From: Variovorax sp. OV329
GTDB lineage: Bacteria > Pseudomonadota > Gammaproteobacteria > Burkholderiales > Burkholderiaceae_C
Direction of reading: 5' to 3'
DNA length: 64,000 nucleotides
NCBI RefSeq assembly: GCF_900114785.1
Contig: NZ_FOUG01000001.1
Span: 496,001-560,000, forward strand
Shown here: in pieces, positions 1 through 7,856 of the stretch
Layout: each line of letters opens with the position of its first letter
Position numbering within the stretch: position 1 is the stretch's first letter
The notes under the pieces: generated by a model
The model's input: only the letters and a program-made list of their open reading frames with translations
The model's database searches: none
Told to the model about the DNA's origin: nothing
Translations under genes and position numbers: made by a program

Positions 1-2
1 TG

Positions 3-635
3 CTGGCGCGCACGCTGCATGACGGAGGCATCGCGCTCGTCGTCGTCCTGACCGGCCTGGTGCTCGCGACGGAGTTGCGCTCGGGGCGTCCGTCGCTGCC
101 GCGCATGGCCTATGTGCTCGGCCTGGCGGCCATGGTGCTGCTGGCCTTCATCGCGCGTGATCCCTTCCTGTTCATCGTGCTGTGGAGCGTGCAGCACTGG
201 AGCGCGGCGATGGGGCTCACCTCGCTCGCGGCCTCCGGTGGCGAGCAGGTGGCCGGCACGCGCTGGCAGCGGCTGCTGGCGCCCATCAACCGGCGCGGCT
301 GGGCAGTGCTTCTGGTGCTGTCGGTGGTCTCGCTCCTTTTGCTGCCGCTGCTGGAGGTGGAGGCCGTCACCGACGACTACGTGTACGCCGACCGCATCTT
401 CGGCGAGGCCGCATGGTGGCTGCGCTCCTCGCCCTTCGTCCCGGCGCTGCTGGCGCTGGGCTTTGCGAGCGGCTTCATCCACTACCTGCTGGACCGCGCG
501 GCATTCCGCTTCTCCTCACCCGACGTGCGGCAGGCCGCGCGCGGGCTGCTGCAGCCGCGAGCGAGGCCGACCCGCACGAGGCCGAGCGCTGCAGGCGCTA
601 GTGCACCCGCCGGTACATCGCCCACTTCACCGTGA
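3..635 (+). CDS. Membrane protein, 5'-truncated by window edge
   Basis: The frame is open from the left edge, so the true start lies outside the window; a GTG at position 60 is only an internal candidate. The visible 210 residues contain four or five hydrophobic stretches: one just after the edge, AYVLGLAAMVLLAFIA, PFLFIVLWSVQHW, WAVLLVLSVVSLLLLPLL and FVPALLALGFASGFIHYLL. The tail after about residue 190 is Arg/Pro/Ala-rich and soluble. This is an integral inner-membrane protein of family unknown to me. It stands directly before the PQQ operon on the same strand but is separated from it by an oppositely oriented gene, and its last 38 bases overlap that gene. Its function cannot be stated. 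Confidence 0.6.
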   Translation: MARTLHDGGIALVVVLTGLVLATELRSGRPSLPRMAYVLGLAAMVLLAFIARDPFLFIVLWSVQHWSAAMGLTSLAASGGEQVAGTRWQRLLAPINRRGWAVLLVLSVVSLLLLPLLEVEAVTDDYVYADRIFGEAAWWLRSSPFVPALLALGFASGFIHYLLDRAAFRFSSPDVRQAARGLLQPRARPTRTRPSAAGASAPAGTSPTSP

Positions 636-846
636 GGATGTCGGCCGCGATCTTGGCGGCATTGACGCCGGAGTAGCTCTCTTCCGGGTCGAACTGGAAG
701 CCCTTGCGGTAGCAGGCGACTTGCCCGTAGTCCCCGTCGAAGAGCATCGGGGCGGTGAGATCGGCGGGGTCCGCGCCTTCGGGGAGCGCCAGGAACTTGT
801 CGGGATCGGTGGTGCTTTGATAGAGATCGACGGTCAGTTGTCTCAT
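598..846 (-). CDS. Small conserved-looking hypothetical protein (82 aa)
   Basis: An 82-residue acidic soluble protein starting MRQLTVDLYQSTTDPDKF, with no signal peptide or membrane segment. It looks like a real globular domain: alternating hydrophobics, a Gly-Asp-Tyr segment (FDGDYGQVACYRKGF) and a C-terminal helix (NAAKIAADILTVKWAMY). I do not recognise the family. It points away from pqqA, so the 847-1079 gap is a divergent promoter region. Its 3' end runs 38 bases into the end of the upstream membrane-protein gene (convergent overlap). Confidence 0.6.
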   Translation of the reverse strand: MRQLTVDLYQSTTDPDKFLALPEGADPADLTAPMLFDGDYGQVACYRKGFQFDPEESYSGVNAAKIAADILTVKWAMYRRVH

Positions 847-1079
847 ACATCAGTCTCCGGTTCTTGGATTGCGGGGCTCCGCGCATGATTGCCTTCATTG
901 ACCCCATGTGCAATCGGCGCGGACCTACAGGCACGACGCGGCCGGAGCACCCCGAATTCATGAAAATCATGAGCCGCAAATCATGATCCGGCGGCTGTGC
1001 GCTGTCGGGGCGAAGGGTGAACATGGTCTTCGCGGATGCCATCCTGCATACGCATCACACCGACTGAAGGAGACTGCAG
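847..1079 (+). promoter_or_regulatory. Upstream region of the pqq operon with three TCATGA copies
   Basis: This 233-base divergent gap should hold the promoter for pqqABCDE. Within it, TCATGA occurs three times in 29 bases (958-963, 967-972, 981-986), and the last two copies are part of a longer AAATCATGA direct repeat with a 14-base period. Iterated palindromic AT-rich hexamers in a GC-rich genome resemble an operator. The shine-dalgarno for pqqA, GAAGGAGA, is at 1066-1073. I cannot assign -35/-10 boxes with confidence, and no pqq or xox regulator gene is identifiable in the window. Confidence 0.45.
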
Positions 1080-1154
1080 ATGAAATGGGAAACACCTAGC
1101 GCCACGGACTTCCGCTTCGGCTTCGAAATCACGATGTACATCGCGGCCCGCTAG
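1080..1154 (+). CDS. pqqA: PqqA, precursor peptide of pyrroloquinoline quinone
   Basis: A 24-residue peptide, MKWETPSATDFRFGFEITMY then IAAR, that matches the PqqA family over its whole length. The Glu and Tyr that are cross-linked and become the PQQ skeleton are E16 and Y20, in the invariant E-x-x-x-Y arrangement, preceded by the conserved RFGFEIT. The start is supported by GAAGGAGA ending six bases upstream. The gene is too short for ordinary ORF cut-offs. It is the first gene of pqqABCDE and is followed after 19 bases by pqqB. No PqqF/PqqG peptidase gene lies next to it. Confidence 0.96.
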   Translation: MKWETPSATDFRFGFEITMYIAAR

Positions 1155-1173
1155 GACCGCGCCAGCCCCGCCG

Positions 1174-2094
1174 ATGCGCATCACCGTCCTCGGTTCGGCC
1201 GCCGGCGGTGGCTTTCCGCAGTGGAACTGCAATTGCCGCAACTGTGCGGGCGTGCGTTCGGGCACCGTGCGGGCCAGGCCGCGCACGCAGTCGTCGATCT
1301 TCGTGCTGCCCGACGAGGGCGCCGACGGCGTTCTCTTCAACGCCTCACCCGACATCCTGGAACAGATCCGCAGCCGGCCGGCCTTGCAGCCGGCGCGTGC
1401 GCTGCGTGACTCGGCCATTGCCGGCGTGGTGCTGATGGATGGCCAGGTCGACCATGCGACCGGCCTGTTCATGCTGCGTGAGCGCAAGGGCGCTCTGCCG
1501 CTGTGGTGCACCGACCCGGTGGAGGAAGACCTGACCGAGGGCAACCCGATCCTGCGCGTGCTGGGCCATTACTGCGGCGTGGACCGCCATCGCATACCGC
1601 TGGACGGCAGCGCGTTCGCCATTCCCGGCGTCGCCGATCTCGAATTCCGCGCCTTGCCCCTGTCGAGCAAGGCGGCCCCCTATTCGCCGCACCGCGAGCA
1701 GCCGGTGGACGGCGACAACATCGGCATGCTGATGCTCGACCGCGCCAGTGGGCGCCGCGTCTTCTATGCGCCGGGCCTGGGCCAGATCACACCCGCCGTG
1801 TTCGATGCCATGGCCGGTGCGGACTGCGTGCTGGTCGACGGAACCTTCTGGACCGACGACGAGATGCCCCGCATGGGCCTGTCGGCCAAGACGGCGCGCG
1901 ACATCGGCCACCTGCCGCAGTCGGGCCCGGGCGGCATGCTGGAGTGGCTGGCGAAGCTGCCCGCGGGCACGCGCCGCATGCTCATCCACATCAACAACAC
2001 CAACCCGATCCTCGACGAGGACTCGGCCGAGCGCGCACAACTCCAGCACGCCGGCGTCGAGGTCTGCGAGGACGGCATGCAGATCCACCTATGA
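1174..2094 (+). CDS. pqqB: PqqB, metallo-beta-lactamase-fold PQQ biosynthesis protein
   Basis: A 306-residue cytosolic protein, normal length for PqqB. The N-terminus [17 protein letters not shown] and the Cys cluster CNCRNC (residues 19-24) are typical of the family, as is the [10 protein letters not shown] segment (around 89-97) that replaces the usual HxHxDH metal motif of metallo-beta-lactamases. PqqB is known to act as an iron-dependent hydroxylase on the cross-linked Glu-Tyr intermediate during PQQ synthesis. It starts 19 bases after pqqA and shares an ATGA overlap with pqqC, so translation is probably coupled. Confidence 0.96.
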   Translation: MRITVLGSAAGGGFPQWNCNCRNCAGVRSGTVRARPRTQSSIFVLPDEGADGVLFNASPDILEQIRSRPALQPARALRDSAIAGVVLMDGQVDHATGLFMLRERKGALPLWCTDPVEEDLTEGNPILRVLGHYCGVDRHRIPLDGSAFAIPGVADLEFRALPLSSKAAPYSPHREQPVDGDNIGMLMLDRASGRRVFYAPGLGQITPAVFDAMAGADCVLVDGTFWTDDEMPRMGLSAKTARDIGHLPQSGPGGMLEWLAKLPAGTRRMLIHINNTNPILDEDSAERAQLQHAGVEVCEDGMQIHL

Positions 2095-2804
2095 CGCAAG
2101 ATTTGCCATGGTCGCGCGATGAGTTCGAGGCGAAGCTGCGCGAGCGCGGCCGGGCCTATCACATCCACCACCCCTTCAACGTGATGCTCAACACCGGCAG
2201 GGCCACGCCCGAGCAGGTGCGCGGCTGGGTGGCCAACCGCTTCTACTACCAGATCGCGATCCCCATCAAGGACGCGGCGGTGCTGTCGAACTGCCCTGAC
2301 CGCGAGGTGCGGCGGGGCTGGGTGCAGCGCATCCTCGACCACGACGGCTTCGAGATCAACGGCGAGCGCGACGAGGGCGGCATCGAGACCTGGCTTCGCC
2401 TGGCCACCGCCGTGGGCCTCACGCGCGAGGAAGTGCTGGACCTGCGCCACGTGGCGCCGGCGATGCGCTTCGCGGTCGATGCCTACGTCAACTTCGCGCG
2501 GTGCGCGCCCTGGCAGGAGGCGGTGTGCTCCTCGCTCACCGAGCTTTTCGCGCCGGAGATCCACAAGCAGCGGCTGGCGAACTGGCCGGAGCACTATCCG
2601 TGGATCGAGCCGGAAGGCATGGCCTATTTCCGAAGCCGCGTCAGCCGGGCGCGCCGCGACGTGGAGCAGGGCCTGGCGGTGACGCTGGGCCACTTCACCA
2701 CCCGGCCCCAGCAGGAGCGGGCGCTGGAGGTGCTGCAACTCAAGCTGGACATCCTGTGGGCCATGAGCGATGCGATGGCACTGAAGTACGGGGTGACGCC
2801 ATGA
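2091..2804 (+). CDS. pqqC: PqqC, pyrroloquinoline-quinone synthase
   Basis: A 237-residue protein, usual length for PqqC, which catalyses the last step: ring closure and an eight-electron oxidation of AHQQ to PQQ with O2 and no metal. The helical TENA/THI-4-like fold is recognisable from [20 protein letters not shown], the [20 protein letters not shown] stretch and the [14 protein letters not shown] segment carrying active-site residues. I take the ATG at 2091 because it gives the family N-terminus ([12 protein letters not shown]) and a 4-base ATGA overlap with pqqB. Its own stop overlaps the pqqD start in the same way. Confidence 0.96.
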   Translation: MTQDLPWSRDEFEAKLRERGRAYHIHHPFNVMLNTGRATPEQVRGWVANRFYYQIAIPIKDAAVLSNCPDREVRRGWVQRILDHDGFEINGERDEGGIETWLRLATAVGLTREEVLDLRHVAPAMRFAVDAYVNFARCAPWQEAVCSSLTELFAPEIHKQRLANWPEHYPWIEPEGMAYFRSRVSRARRDVEQGLAVTLGHFTTRPQQERALEVLQLKLDILWAMSDAMALKYGVTP

Positions 2805-3076
2805 CGCCCGCCGGCTGCGACACCCGGCCGCGCATCGGCACCGGCTTCCGTCTGCAATGGGAACCGGCGCAGAACAGCCATGTGCTGCTCTACCCGGAAG
2901 GCATGGTCAAGCTCAACCAGAGCAGCGGCGAGATCCTCAAGCGCTGCGACGGGCAGCGCAGCGTGGCTGCGATCGTCGCGGAGCTGGAAGCGGCCTTTGC
3001 CACCGGCGGCCTGGACGGCGACGTGCTGGCCTTCGTCGAGCTGGCCGGCAAGCAGCGCTGGCTGGCCTGGGATTAG
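2801..3076 (+). CDS. pqqD: PqqD, PqqA-binding chaperone
   Basis: A 91-residue protein of the PqqD/RRE family. PqqD binds the PqqA peptide and presents it to the radical-SAM enzyme PqqE. The family pattern is visible: [20 protein letters not shown], then [20 protein letters not shown], then a helical C-terminal half. It starts inside an ATGA overlap with pqqC and is separated from pqqE by 10 bases, so the partners are co-translated from the same message. In some bacteria pqqC and pqqD are fused; here they are separate. Confidence 0.95.
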   Translation: MTPAGCDTRPRIGTGFRLQWEPAQNSHVLLYPEGMVKLNQSSGEILKRCDGQRSVAAIVAELEAAFATGGLDGDVLAFVELAGKQRWLAWD

Positions 3077-3086
3077 GACTGGGACG

Positions 3087-4241
3087 ATGCAACAGGCAGC
3101 AGGCGCTCCTGCCGCACCCGGCCCGCCGCTGTGGCTGCTGGCCGAGCTGACCTACCGCTGCCCGCTGCACTGCGTGTTCTGCTTCAACCCGCTGGAATTC
3201 GCCGCGCGGCAGGAAGAGGAGCTGACGACCGAGGACTGGGTGCGCGTGCTGCGCCAGGGGCGCGAGCTGGGCGCCGTGCAGCTGGGCCTGTCGGGCGGCG
3301 AGCCGCTGGTGCGCGACGACCTGGAGGCCATCGTCGCCGAGGCCCATCGGCTGGGCTACTACACCAACCTGCTGACCTCCGGCGTGGGCCTGAGCGCAGC
3401 CCGCGCCGAAGCGCTGAAGGCGGCGGGGCTGGACCATGTGCAGCTGTCCTTCCAGGACTCGACCCGCGAGATGAACGACTTCCTCTCGCACACCAAGACC
3501 TTCGACCTGAAGAGCCGCGTCGCCCGCCTCATCAAGGACCAGGGCTGGCCGATGGTGATGAACGTGGTGATCCACCGCATGAACATCGACCACATCGACC
3601 GCATCATCGGCATGGCAGCCGAGATGGGCGCCGAGTACCTGGAACTGGCGAACACGCAGTACTACTCCTGGGCCTTCCTGAACCGCGAGCACCTGCTGCC
3701 CACGCGCGAGCAGCTGCTGCGCGCCGAAAAGATCACCGATGCCTGGCGTGCACGCATGGGCGAGCGCATGCGCATCTTCTTCGTCGCGCCCGACTACCAC
3801 GAGGGCAAGGCGAAGAAGTGCGTGAACGGCTGGGGCAGCACGCTGCTGTCGGTGGCGCCTGACGGCACCGCCTTGCCATGCCACACGGCGAAGATGCTGC
3901 CGGGCCTGCAGTTTCCGAACGTGCGGGACAACAGCCTGCGCGAGATCTGGTTCGAGTCTGAAGGCTTCAACCGCTACCGCGGCACCGGCTGGATGAAGGA
4001 GCCCTGCTCGAGCTGCGACATGCGCGAGGTGGACCTGGGCGGCTGCCGCTGCCAGGCGTACCTGCTGGCGCAGGACCCGGCGTTGGCCGATCCGGTGTGC
4101 ATCAAGAGCCCGCACCACCATCTCGTGGAGGAGGCCGTGTCGCAGGCGGAAGCCGCAGCCCCCTTGGCGCGCGTGACGGAGCACCCGCTGGTGTTCCGCG
4201 ATCCTGCCAATTCGCGCAGGCTGGCCTCGGCGCCGCGCTGA
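3087..4241 (+). CDS. pqqE: PqqE, radical SAM enzyme linking Glu and Tyr in PqqA
   Basis: A 384-residue radical-SAM/SPASM protein. The SAM 4Fe-4S cluster motif is C25-P-L-H-C29-V-F-C32. The C-terminal SPASM region has the auxiliary-cluster cysteines in CVNGWG, PCHTAK, CSSCDMREVDLGGCRC and DPVC. PqqE reductively cleaves SAM and forms the carbon-carbon bond between E16 and Y20 of PqqA, working with PqqD. I place the start at the ATG at 3087, where MQQAAGAPAAPGPPLWLLAE leads directly into the barrel. It is the last gene of the operon; nine bases later an oppositely oriented gene ends, and I see no intrinsic terminator between them. Confidence 0.95.
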   Translation: MQQAAGAPAAPGPPLWLLAELTYRCPLHCVFCFNPLEFAARQEEELTTEDWVRVLRQGRELGAVQLGLSGGEPLVRDDLEAIVAEAHRLGYYTNLLTSGVGLSAARAEALKAAGLDHVQLSFQDSTREMNDFLSHTKTFDLKSRVARLIKDQGWPMVMNVVIHRMNIDHIDRIIGMAAEMGAEYLELANTQYYSWAFLNREHLLPTREQLLRAEKITDAWRARMGERMRIFFVAPDYHEGKAKKCVNGWGSTLLSVAPDGTALPCHTAKMLPGLQFPNVRDNSLREIWFESEGFNRYRGTGWMKEPCSSCDMREVDLGGCRCQAYLLAQDPALADPVCIKSPHHHLVEEAVSQAEAAAPLARVTEHPLVFRDPANSRRLASAPR

Positions 4242-4250
4242 GGCGGCGAA

Positions 4251-4625
4251 CTATTGCTTGGGCGCCGCGGGGTGCCTGGGCTTTTTGTCCTGCGCCATCG
4301 AATCCGTGCTGGTCGGATTGCGCGCCCCGTCGCCCGGCGCAGGCTTCGAAGTCGTGCGGGCGTTCGAGCGCTTGGTGTCGTCTGCGCTCGGCTGCGATTC
4401 CTTGTAGCCGTTGACCGACGGGTTCTGCTTGCCCGCGGCCGCTGCCGCGTCAGGCGTGGCGCCGCTGGTGCCGGTCGCCGGGTGCGTGGGCGGCGTGGTC
4501 GGGCTGGCGGCGGCATCGGTGCCGCCGGTGGCAGGGTGGGTGGGCGGTGCCCCGGTCTGGGCGCTGGCACAGAATGAGGCGAGCGCCAGGCAACCTGCGG
4601 CGAGCGTCGTGGTCATGGTGGACAT
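4251..4625 (-). CDS. Exported Pro/Thr/Ala-rich small protein
   Basis: A 124-residue protein with a clear Sec signal peptide (MSTMTTTLAAGCLALASFCASAQ, cleavage after about residue 22). The rest is low-complexity, hydrophilic and probably disordered, and contains PPTHPATG twice with Ala/Ser linkers. It is rich in Pro, Thr, Ala, Lys and Asp and has no cysteine after the signal. I cannot assign a function. It reads in the same direction as the xox gene run and converges with pqqE. The low complexity makes the gene call less certain than its neighbours, but the signal peptide argues for a real product. Confidence 0.55.
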   Translation of the reverse strand: MSTMTTTLAAGCLALASFCASAQTGAPPTHPATGGTDAAASPTTPPTHPATGTSGATPDAAAAAGKQNPSVNGYKESQPSADDTKRSNARTTSKPAPGDGARNPTSTDSMAQDKKPRHPAAPKQ

Positions 4626-4766
4626 GTGCGTCTCCTTGAGTCCGTTCAGGACTCATTGGACGCGCGGGGCACAAGTGCCGGTGTGCGCGGCCGGCCCCCG
4701 TGCCTGTGGGACCGCCACCTGAATCGTTGCACGCCGTGAGGAGGCGCGCACGGGCAAGGGCCGGCC

Positions 4767-5231
4767 TCAGCCCTCGACCAGCTTCTTCAGGGCTGCCAGG
4801 CCGCCCTGGTAGATGCCGGTGACCGCGCCCACGGCGGTCTCGTCGTTCTGGTCGGCCGCCGGGTTGTCGCTGCGATCGGCGCGGTGGAATTCGCCGCGCC
4901 ACTCCACCAGCGACTGCTGGCCTTGCGGGCTCACCCGGATGGTCGACATGTAGCCCGAGACGGGCAGTGCGCTGCCGTCGGCCGCGGTGTAGCTGTACTG
5001 CATGCGCGCCTCGTCGTGGCTCACCAGCGTCTCGTCGACCGCGCCGCCGCCATGGATCTTGATCCTGCGCACCGAGCCCGGCGTGTTGCCTTTGTCCGCC
5101 GGGCATTCGGCCACCGGCGGCAGCCAGTCCTTGAGGGCGTCGAAGTTGCGGATCTTCGCCCACACCGTACTGGCGGGCGCGTCGATGACGATCTTCTCGT
5201 AGGCAGCCAGGGGCTTGGCGGGTGTTGTCAT
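4767..5231 (-). CDS. SRPBCC-family protein, MxaD-like
   Basis: A 154-residue START/polyketide-cyclase-fold protein. The pattern of AYEKIVIDAPASTVWAKIRN, DWLPPVAECP, VRRIKIHGGG, DETLVSHDEARMQYSYTA and a closing amphipathic helix (GGLAALKKLVEG) is the SRPBCC signature. MxaD of methylotrophs belongs to this family and helps electron transfer between methanol dehydrogenase and cytochrome cL. Its position downstream of xoxF, xoxG and xoxJ makes an MxaD-like role likely. Unlike classical MxaD, no signal peptide is visible. I start at 5231 rather than an upstream ATG at 5261 because AGGAGA sits eight bases before 5231 and the extra residues are not family-like. Confidence 0.7.
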   Translation of the reverse strand: MTTPAKPLAAYEKIVIDAPASTVWAKIRNFDALKDWLPPVAECPADKGNTPGSVRRIKIHGGGAVDETLVSHDEARMQYSYTAADGSALPVSGYMSTIRVSPQGQQSLVEWRGEFHRADRSDNPAADQNDETAVGAVTGIYQGGLAALKKLVEG

Positions 5232-5265
5232 GGTTCTTGTCTCCTGTGGTCGTCGGTGCAAAGGG

Positions 5266-5661
5266 CTAGCGCGGCTCCATGCCGATGAAGCAGGCCTTCT
5301 CGGCCTTGGACACCAGGTCCTTGTAGCGCTTGACCTCGGGCTCGTAGGAGGGCACGTCGCGGATCGCGCCGCCGCGCTCGCCGCCGATGGACATGGCCTT
5401 CACGATGGTGCTCATCGTCACGTAGTCCTGGAACTTCACGCTGGCCGCGAGCTTGTCCAGCGTGCAGGAGCATTTGCTGGTCATCTCGAAGCCGGGGCCG
5501 GGATGGGCGCGCATGCATTCCTGCACATAGAGCACCCGGTCGACCGTGGGGAAATCGTTGGTGGGCTGCGCGGCCGGCGCCGGCTTCGATGCGGCGAAGG
5601 CGACCGCTTCGAGGCTCAGCAGCAGGGCGCCTGCGAACAGGCGAAGCGTTGGCTGGGTCAT
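5266..5661 (-). CDS. Secreted cysteine-containing protein of unknown function, xox-associated
   Basis: A 131-residue protein with a signal peptide (MTQPTLRLFAGALLLSLEAV then AFA, cleavage near residue 23) and a mature part with four cysteines. Three are clustered in ECMRAHPGPGFEMTSKCSCT and one lies near the C-terminus (KACFIG). The mature protein could be a small disulphide-bonded periplasmic factor. The start at 5661 is backed by GGAAGGAA upstream; a longer frame to 5697 has no such signal. It sits 32 bases after the next xox-linked secreted protein and is probably in the same transcript. I do not recognise a named family. Confidence 0.65.
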   Translation of the reverse strand: MTQPTLRLFAGALLLSLEAVAFAASKPAPAAQPTNDFPTVDRVLYVQECMRAHPGPGFEMTSKCSCTLDKLAASVKFQDYVTMSTIVKAMSIGGERGGAIRDVPSYEPEVKRYKDLVSKAEKACFIGMEPR

Positions 5662-5693
5662 GGTGGGCGTTCCTTCCCGGTGTGCGTGGGTGT

Positions 5694-6407
5694 TCATGGC
5701 TTGGGCGCAGGCGGCGGCGATTCGGCGCCTTGCAGCAGCATCTCCTCCTGCATCAGCGGCGGCGCCTTGTCGTCGGCGCCGTCGATGCGGGTGCGGATCG
5801 CGTACAGCCCGCCGGGCACCGCGTCCGAGAGGTAGAAGTTATAGCGCTTGCCGGCCAGCTTCTGGAAACGCACGCGGTTCGGGTCGTCCAGGTAGGGGGC
5901 GATGGCGTATTCCTTGACCGCGACCGTGGCGCCCCGGTAGGGCAGCTTCAGCTCGCGCGCGGTGGCGCCGTGGTAGACCGCCATGCGGATGCGCTTGCGG
6001 AAGTAGTTCGGCTGCCCGCCGGTCAGGCGCTGCATCTCGCGGATGTCGCGCTCCAGGAAGTACATCACTGCCGGGTTGCCCTGGGCGTTGTCGACCTCCG
6101 GCTGCTTCATGGCGCGCTCGCCGCTGAAGAAGCGCGGGGTGACCGCGCAGCAGCGGCCGTCGGCGGCTGCCTTCAGGTCCAGCTTCACGGTGTCGTCGAA
6201 GGGCGCTTCCAGGGAGCCGGCCTTGCGGAAGCTGTAGTCCAGCGTCTGGGGCGGGCGCATCGTGCTCAGCGGCGTGCCCAGGAACAGCGCCTGCTCGGCA
6301 GCCGAGAAGTCGTTGGCCGCGCCGGCGGGGCCGGCCAGCAGCCAGAGCGCCAGGCCCAGTGCCGAAGCGGATACCCGCGGGGTGGCGGAGGTGGCGCTGC
6401 TTTTCAT
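5694..6407 (-). CDS. Secreted protein of unknown function in the xox operon
   Basis: A 237-residue exported protein. The N-terminal MKSSATS then a hydrophobic ALGLALWLLAGPAGA is a Sec signal peptide, cleaved near AGAAND. The mature chain has a vicinal CC (DGRCCAVTPRFF) and an all-beta character, and ends in a Pro-rich tail. It is placed immediately after xoxJ (28 bases) in the same direction, so it is presumably co-expressed with the dehydrogenase and acts in the periplasm. I do not recognise a function. The start at 6407 is chosen because the upstream extension to 6461 is Arg/Ala-rich and would bury the signal peptide. Confidence 0.65.
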   Translation of the reverse strand: MKSSATSATPRVSASALGLALWLLAGPAGAANDFSAAEQALFLGTPLSTMRPPQTLDYSFRKAGSLEAPFDDTVKLDLKAAADGRCCAVTPRFFSGERAMKQPEVDNAQGNPAVMYFLERDIREMQRLTGGQPNYFRKRIRMAVYHGATARELKLPYRGATVAVKEYAIAPYLDDPNRVRFQKLAGKRYNFYLSDAVPGGLYAIRTRIDGADDKAPPLMQEEMLLQGAESPPPAPKP

Positions 6408-6435
6408 CACGCGCGCGGCGGCCGCTCGCGCGCCG

Positions 6436-7308
6436 CTACTTCGGCGCCTCGTAGGAGGCATCGACCTGCGGCACGCCGAACTCCTGCAGGATGGCCTGGA
6501 TCTGCGGGCGGTTGGATTCGATGAGCCCCTCGACCTGCTGCTTCCATTCGCGCTCGCCGTAGCGCACGCCCATGGCCATCTGGTAGTCGAACTTCACGCC
6601 GCGCTCGGACTTGAGCGGCACCACCGCCAGCTCGGGCGACTTGACCCGCTTGGCAAAGTAGCCGGCAATCGGGCCCCACACCACCGCCACGTCGATCTTG
6701 CCGCTGGCCAGGTCCTTCTCGATGATCTGGCCCGGGTACTGCTCGGGGTCGGGATTCATGATCTTGTAGGGCACGGCCCGCTCCAGCAGGTTGTGCTTGG
6801 CCAGCCAGGCCGACGCCGGCGAGGCGTCGTACAGGCCGATGCGCAGCTTGCCCAGCACGGCCGGATCGAGCTTGAGGAAGTCCTCGCCCGACTTCACCGC
6901 GTCCAGTCCCTTGCCCTTGGGAAACACCAGCGCGTAGGTGGAGTGGTAGTAGGGCTTGGTGGCCGACACCTGGTCATAGCCGGCCGGCACGCCCATCACG
7001 ATGTCGCAGGGATATTCCTCGCCCGGCAGCTTGAAGCGCAGGGTGTTGCGGATGAAGGCCAGGCGCTGCGGGAAGGAGTAGTACACCACCGGCAGCTTCA
7101 TGGACTTGCCGAACACCTCGGCGATGCGGTTCTCGATGCCCTCGCCCTTGACGTTGGAGAAGGGCAGGTTGTTCGGGTCCTGGCACACGCGCAGCGCGGT
7201 GCGCGGCGGTGGCGGATCTTGCGCTGCAGCATGCCAGGCGAACGCCATCAGCGCCGCGGCGAGCAAGCCGGACGCACGGGGGCGGCCACGGGATGCGGGG
7301 AGCTTCAT
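6436..7308 (-). CDS. xoxJ: XoxJ/MoxJ-type periplasmic binding protein of the quinoprotein system
   Basis: A 290-residue periplasmic solute-binding-fold protein with a signal peptide (MKLPASRGRPRASGLLAAAL, then MAFAWHAAAQ). The mature start LRVCQDPNNLPFSNVKGEGI and the CDIVMGVPAGYDQVSATKPY segment are hallmarks of the quinoprotein-dehydrogenase-associated binding protein family. XoxJ is thought to bind a partly folded XoxF and help activate it rather than import a solute. The ATG at 7308 overlaps the stop of the cytochrome gene by ATGA, giving the order xoxF-xoxG-xoxJ found in lanthanide-dependent alcohol-oxidation loci. Confidence 0.85.
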   Translation of the reverse strand: MKLPASRGRPRASGLLAAALMAFAWHAAAQDPPPPRTALRVCQDPNNLPFSNVKGEGIENRIAEVFGKSMKLPVVYYSFPQRLAFIRNTLRFKLPGEEYPCDIVMGVPAGYDQVSATKPYYHSTYALVFPKGKGLDAVKSGEDFLKLDPAVLGKLRIGLYDASPASAWLAKHNLLERAVPYKIMNPDPEQYPGQIIEKDLASGKIDVAVVWGPIAGYFAKRVKSPELAVVPLKSERGVKFDYQMAMGVRYGEREWKQQVEGLIESNRPQIQAILQEFGVPQVDASYEAPK

Positions 7309-7697
7309 TGGGGCAACTCTTCGACCTTGGCGCGGGTGATGGTGCCGTCGGAACGTCCCTTGAGGTACATGTACAGCTGGTTGATGTTCTGCATCACGGC
7401 GGGGCTGTTGCCGAAGCTCTGCATGCCTTTTTCCAGCCGGCCGTCGCGCACGGTCTTGATGAAATCGTCCTTGGAGAGGGTCTTCAGGCTGTTGATCAGC
7501 GAAGGCCCGACCAGGCCCTCCTGGTTGGCCCCGTGGCAGCGGTCGCAGGCGGCGGCGCGCCACGCCCGGAAACCCTTCATCGTCTCGCTGTCGACCTTGT
7601 AGCCGTCGACCACCTTCACCGGCTTGTCCTGGGAATGAACGGTGCCTGCCATGCAAAGAACGGCGCAGGCGCTCAGCAATGCCTTTTTCCAACTCAT
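7305..7697 (-). CDS. xoxG: XoxG-like cytochrome c, electron acceptor of XoxF
   Basis: A 130-residue class I cytochrome c. The signal peptide is MSWKKALLSACAVLCMAGTV with cleavage near VHSQ. The single haem site is C51-D-R-C54-H55, and the distal ligand is probably M92 in KGMQSFGNSPA. XoxG takes electrons from the PQQ dehydrogenase and passes them to the terminal oxidase. The start at 7697 is preferred because it opens a proper signal peptide; the longer frame from 7829 would place a non-exported leader before it. Its stop overlaps xoxJ by ATGA. A strong stem-loop lies between xoxF and this gene. Confidence 0.88.
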   Translation of the reverse strand: MSWKKALLSACAVLCMAGTVHSQDKPVKVVDGYKVDSETMKGFRAWRAAACDRCHGANQEGLVGPSLINSLKTLSKDDFIKTVRDGRLEKGMQSFGNSPAVMQNINQLYMYLKGRSDGTITRAKVEELPQ

Positions 7698-7727
7698 GAC
7701 TGCTTGATCCTCGTTATTGAAGGAATA

Positions 7728-7760
7728 AGGAGATGGCAGGCACAAGGTCTGCCATCTCCT
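7728..7760 (-). terminator. Strong stem-loop between xoxF and xoxG
   Basis: A perfect 12-base inverted repeat: arms AGGAGATGGCAG (7728-7739) and CTGCCATCTCCT (7749-7760) around a 9-base loop. In the transcribed (minus) sense it lies about 97 bases after the xoxF stop and 31 bases before the xoxG start, followed by TTATTCCTTCAATAAC, which is only moderately U-rich. It may be a leaky terminator or an mRNA-stabilising/processing hairpin that keeps the dehydrogenase message more abundant than the xoxGJ message. One arm contains AGGAG, so it might also influence ribosome access. Confidence 0.65.
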
Positions 7761-7856
7761 CCGGATCAGGCCGGCGCGGGTCCGGCCAATGTCGTGCGGG
7801 TGTCGGAGTAGGCTGTCCGGCACGCGCACTTGTCTCGTTCTTGTTCGTCAGGGCTC

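Noticed and set aside
2937..4184. 415-codon minus-strand open frame
   Set aside because: Antisense to pqqE, whose motifs are unambiguous.
5229..5261. Upstream start for the SRPBCC gene at 5261
   Set aside because: The extra ten residues are not family-like and the good ribosome site precedes 5231.
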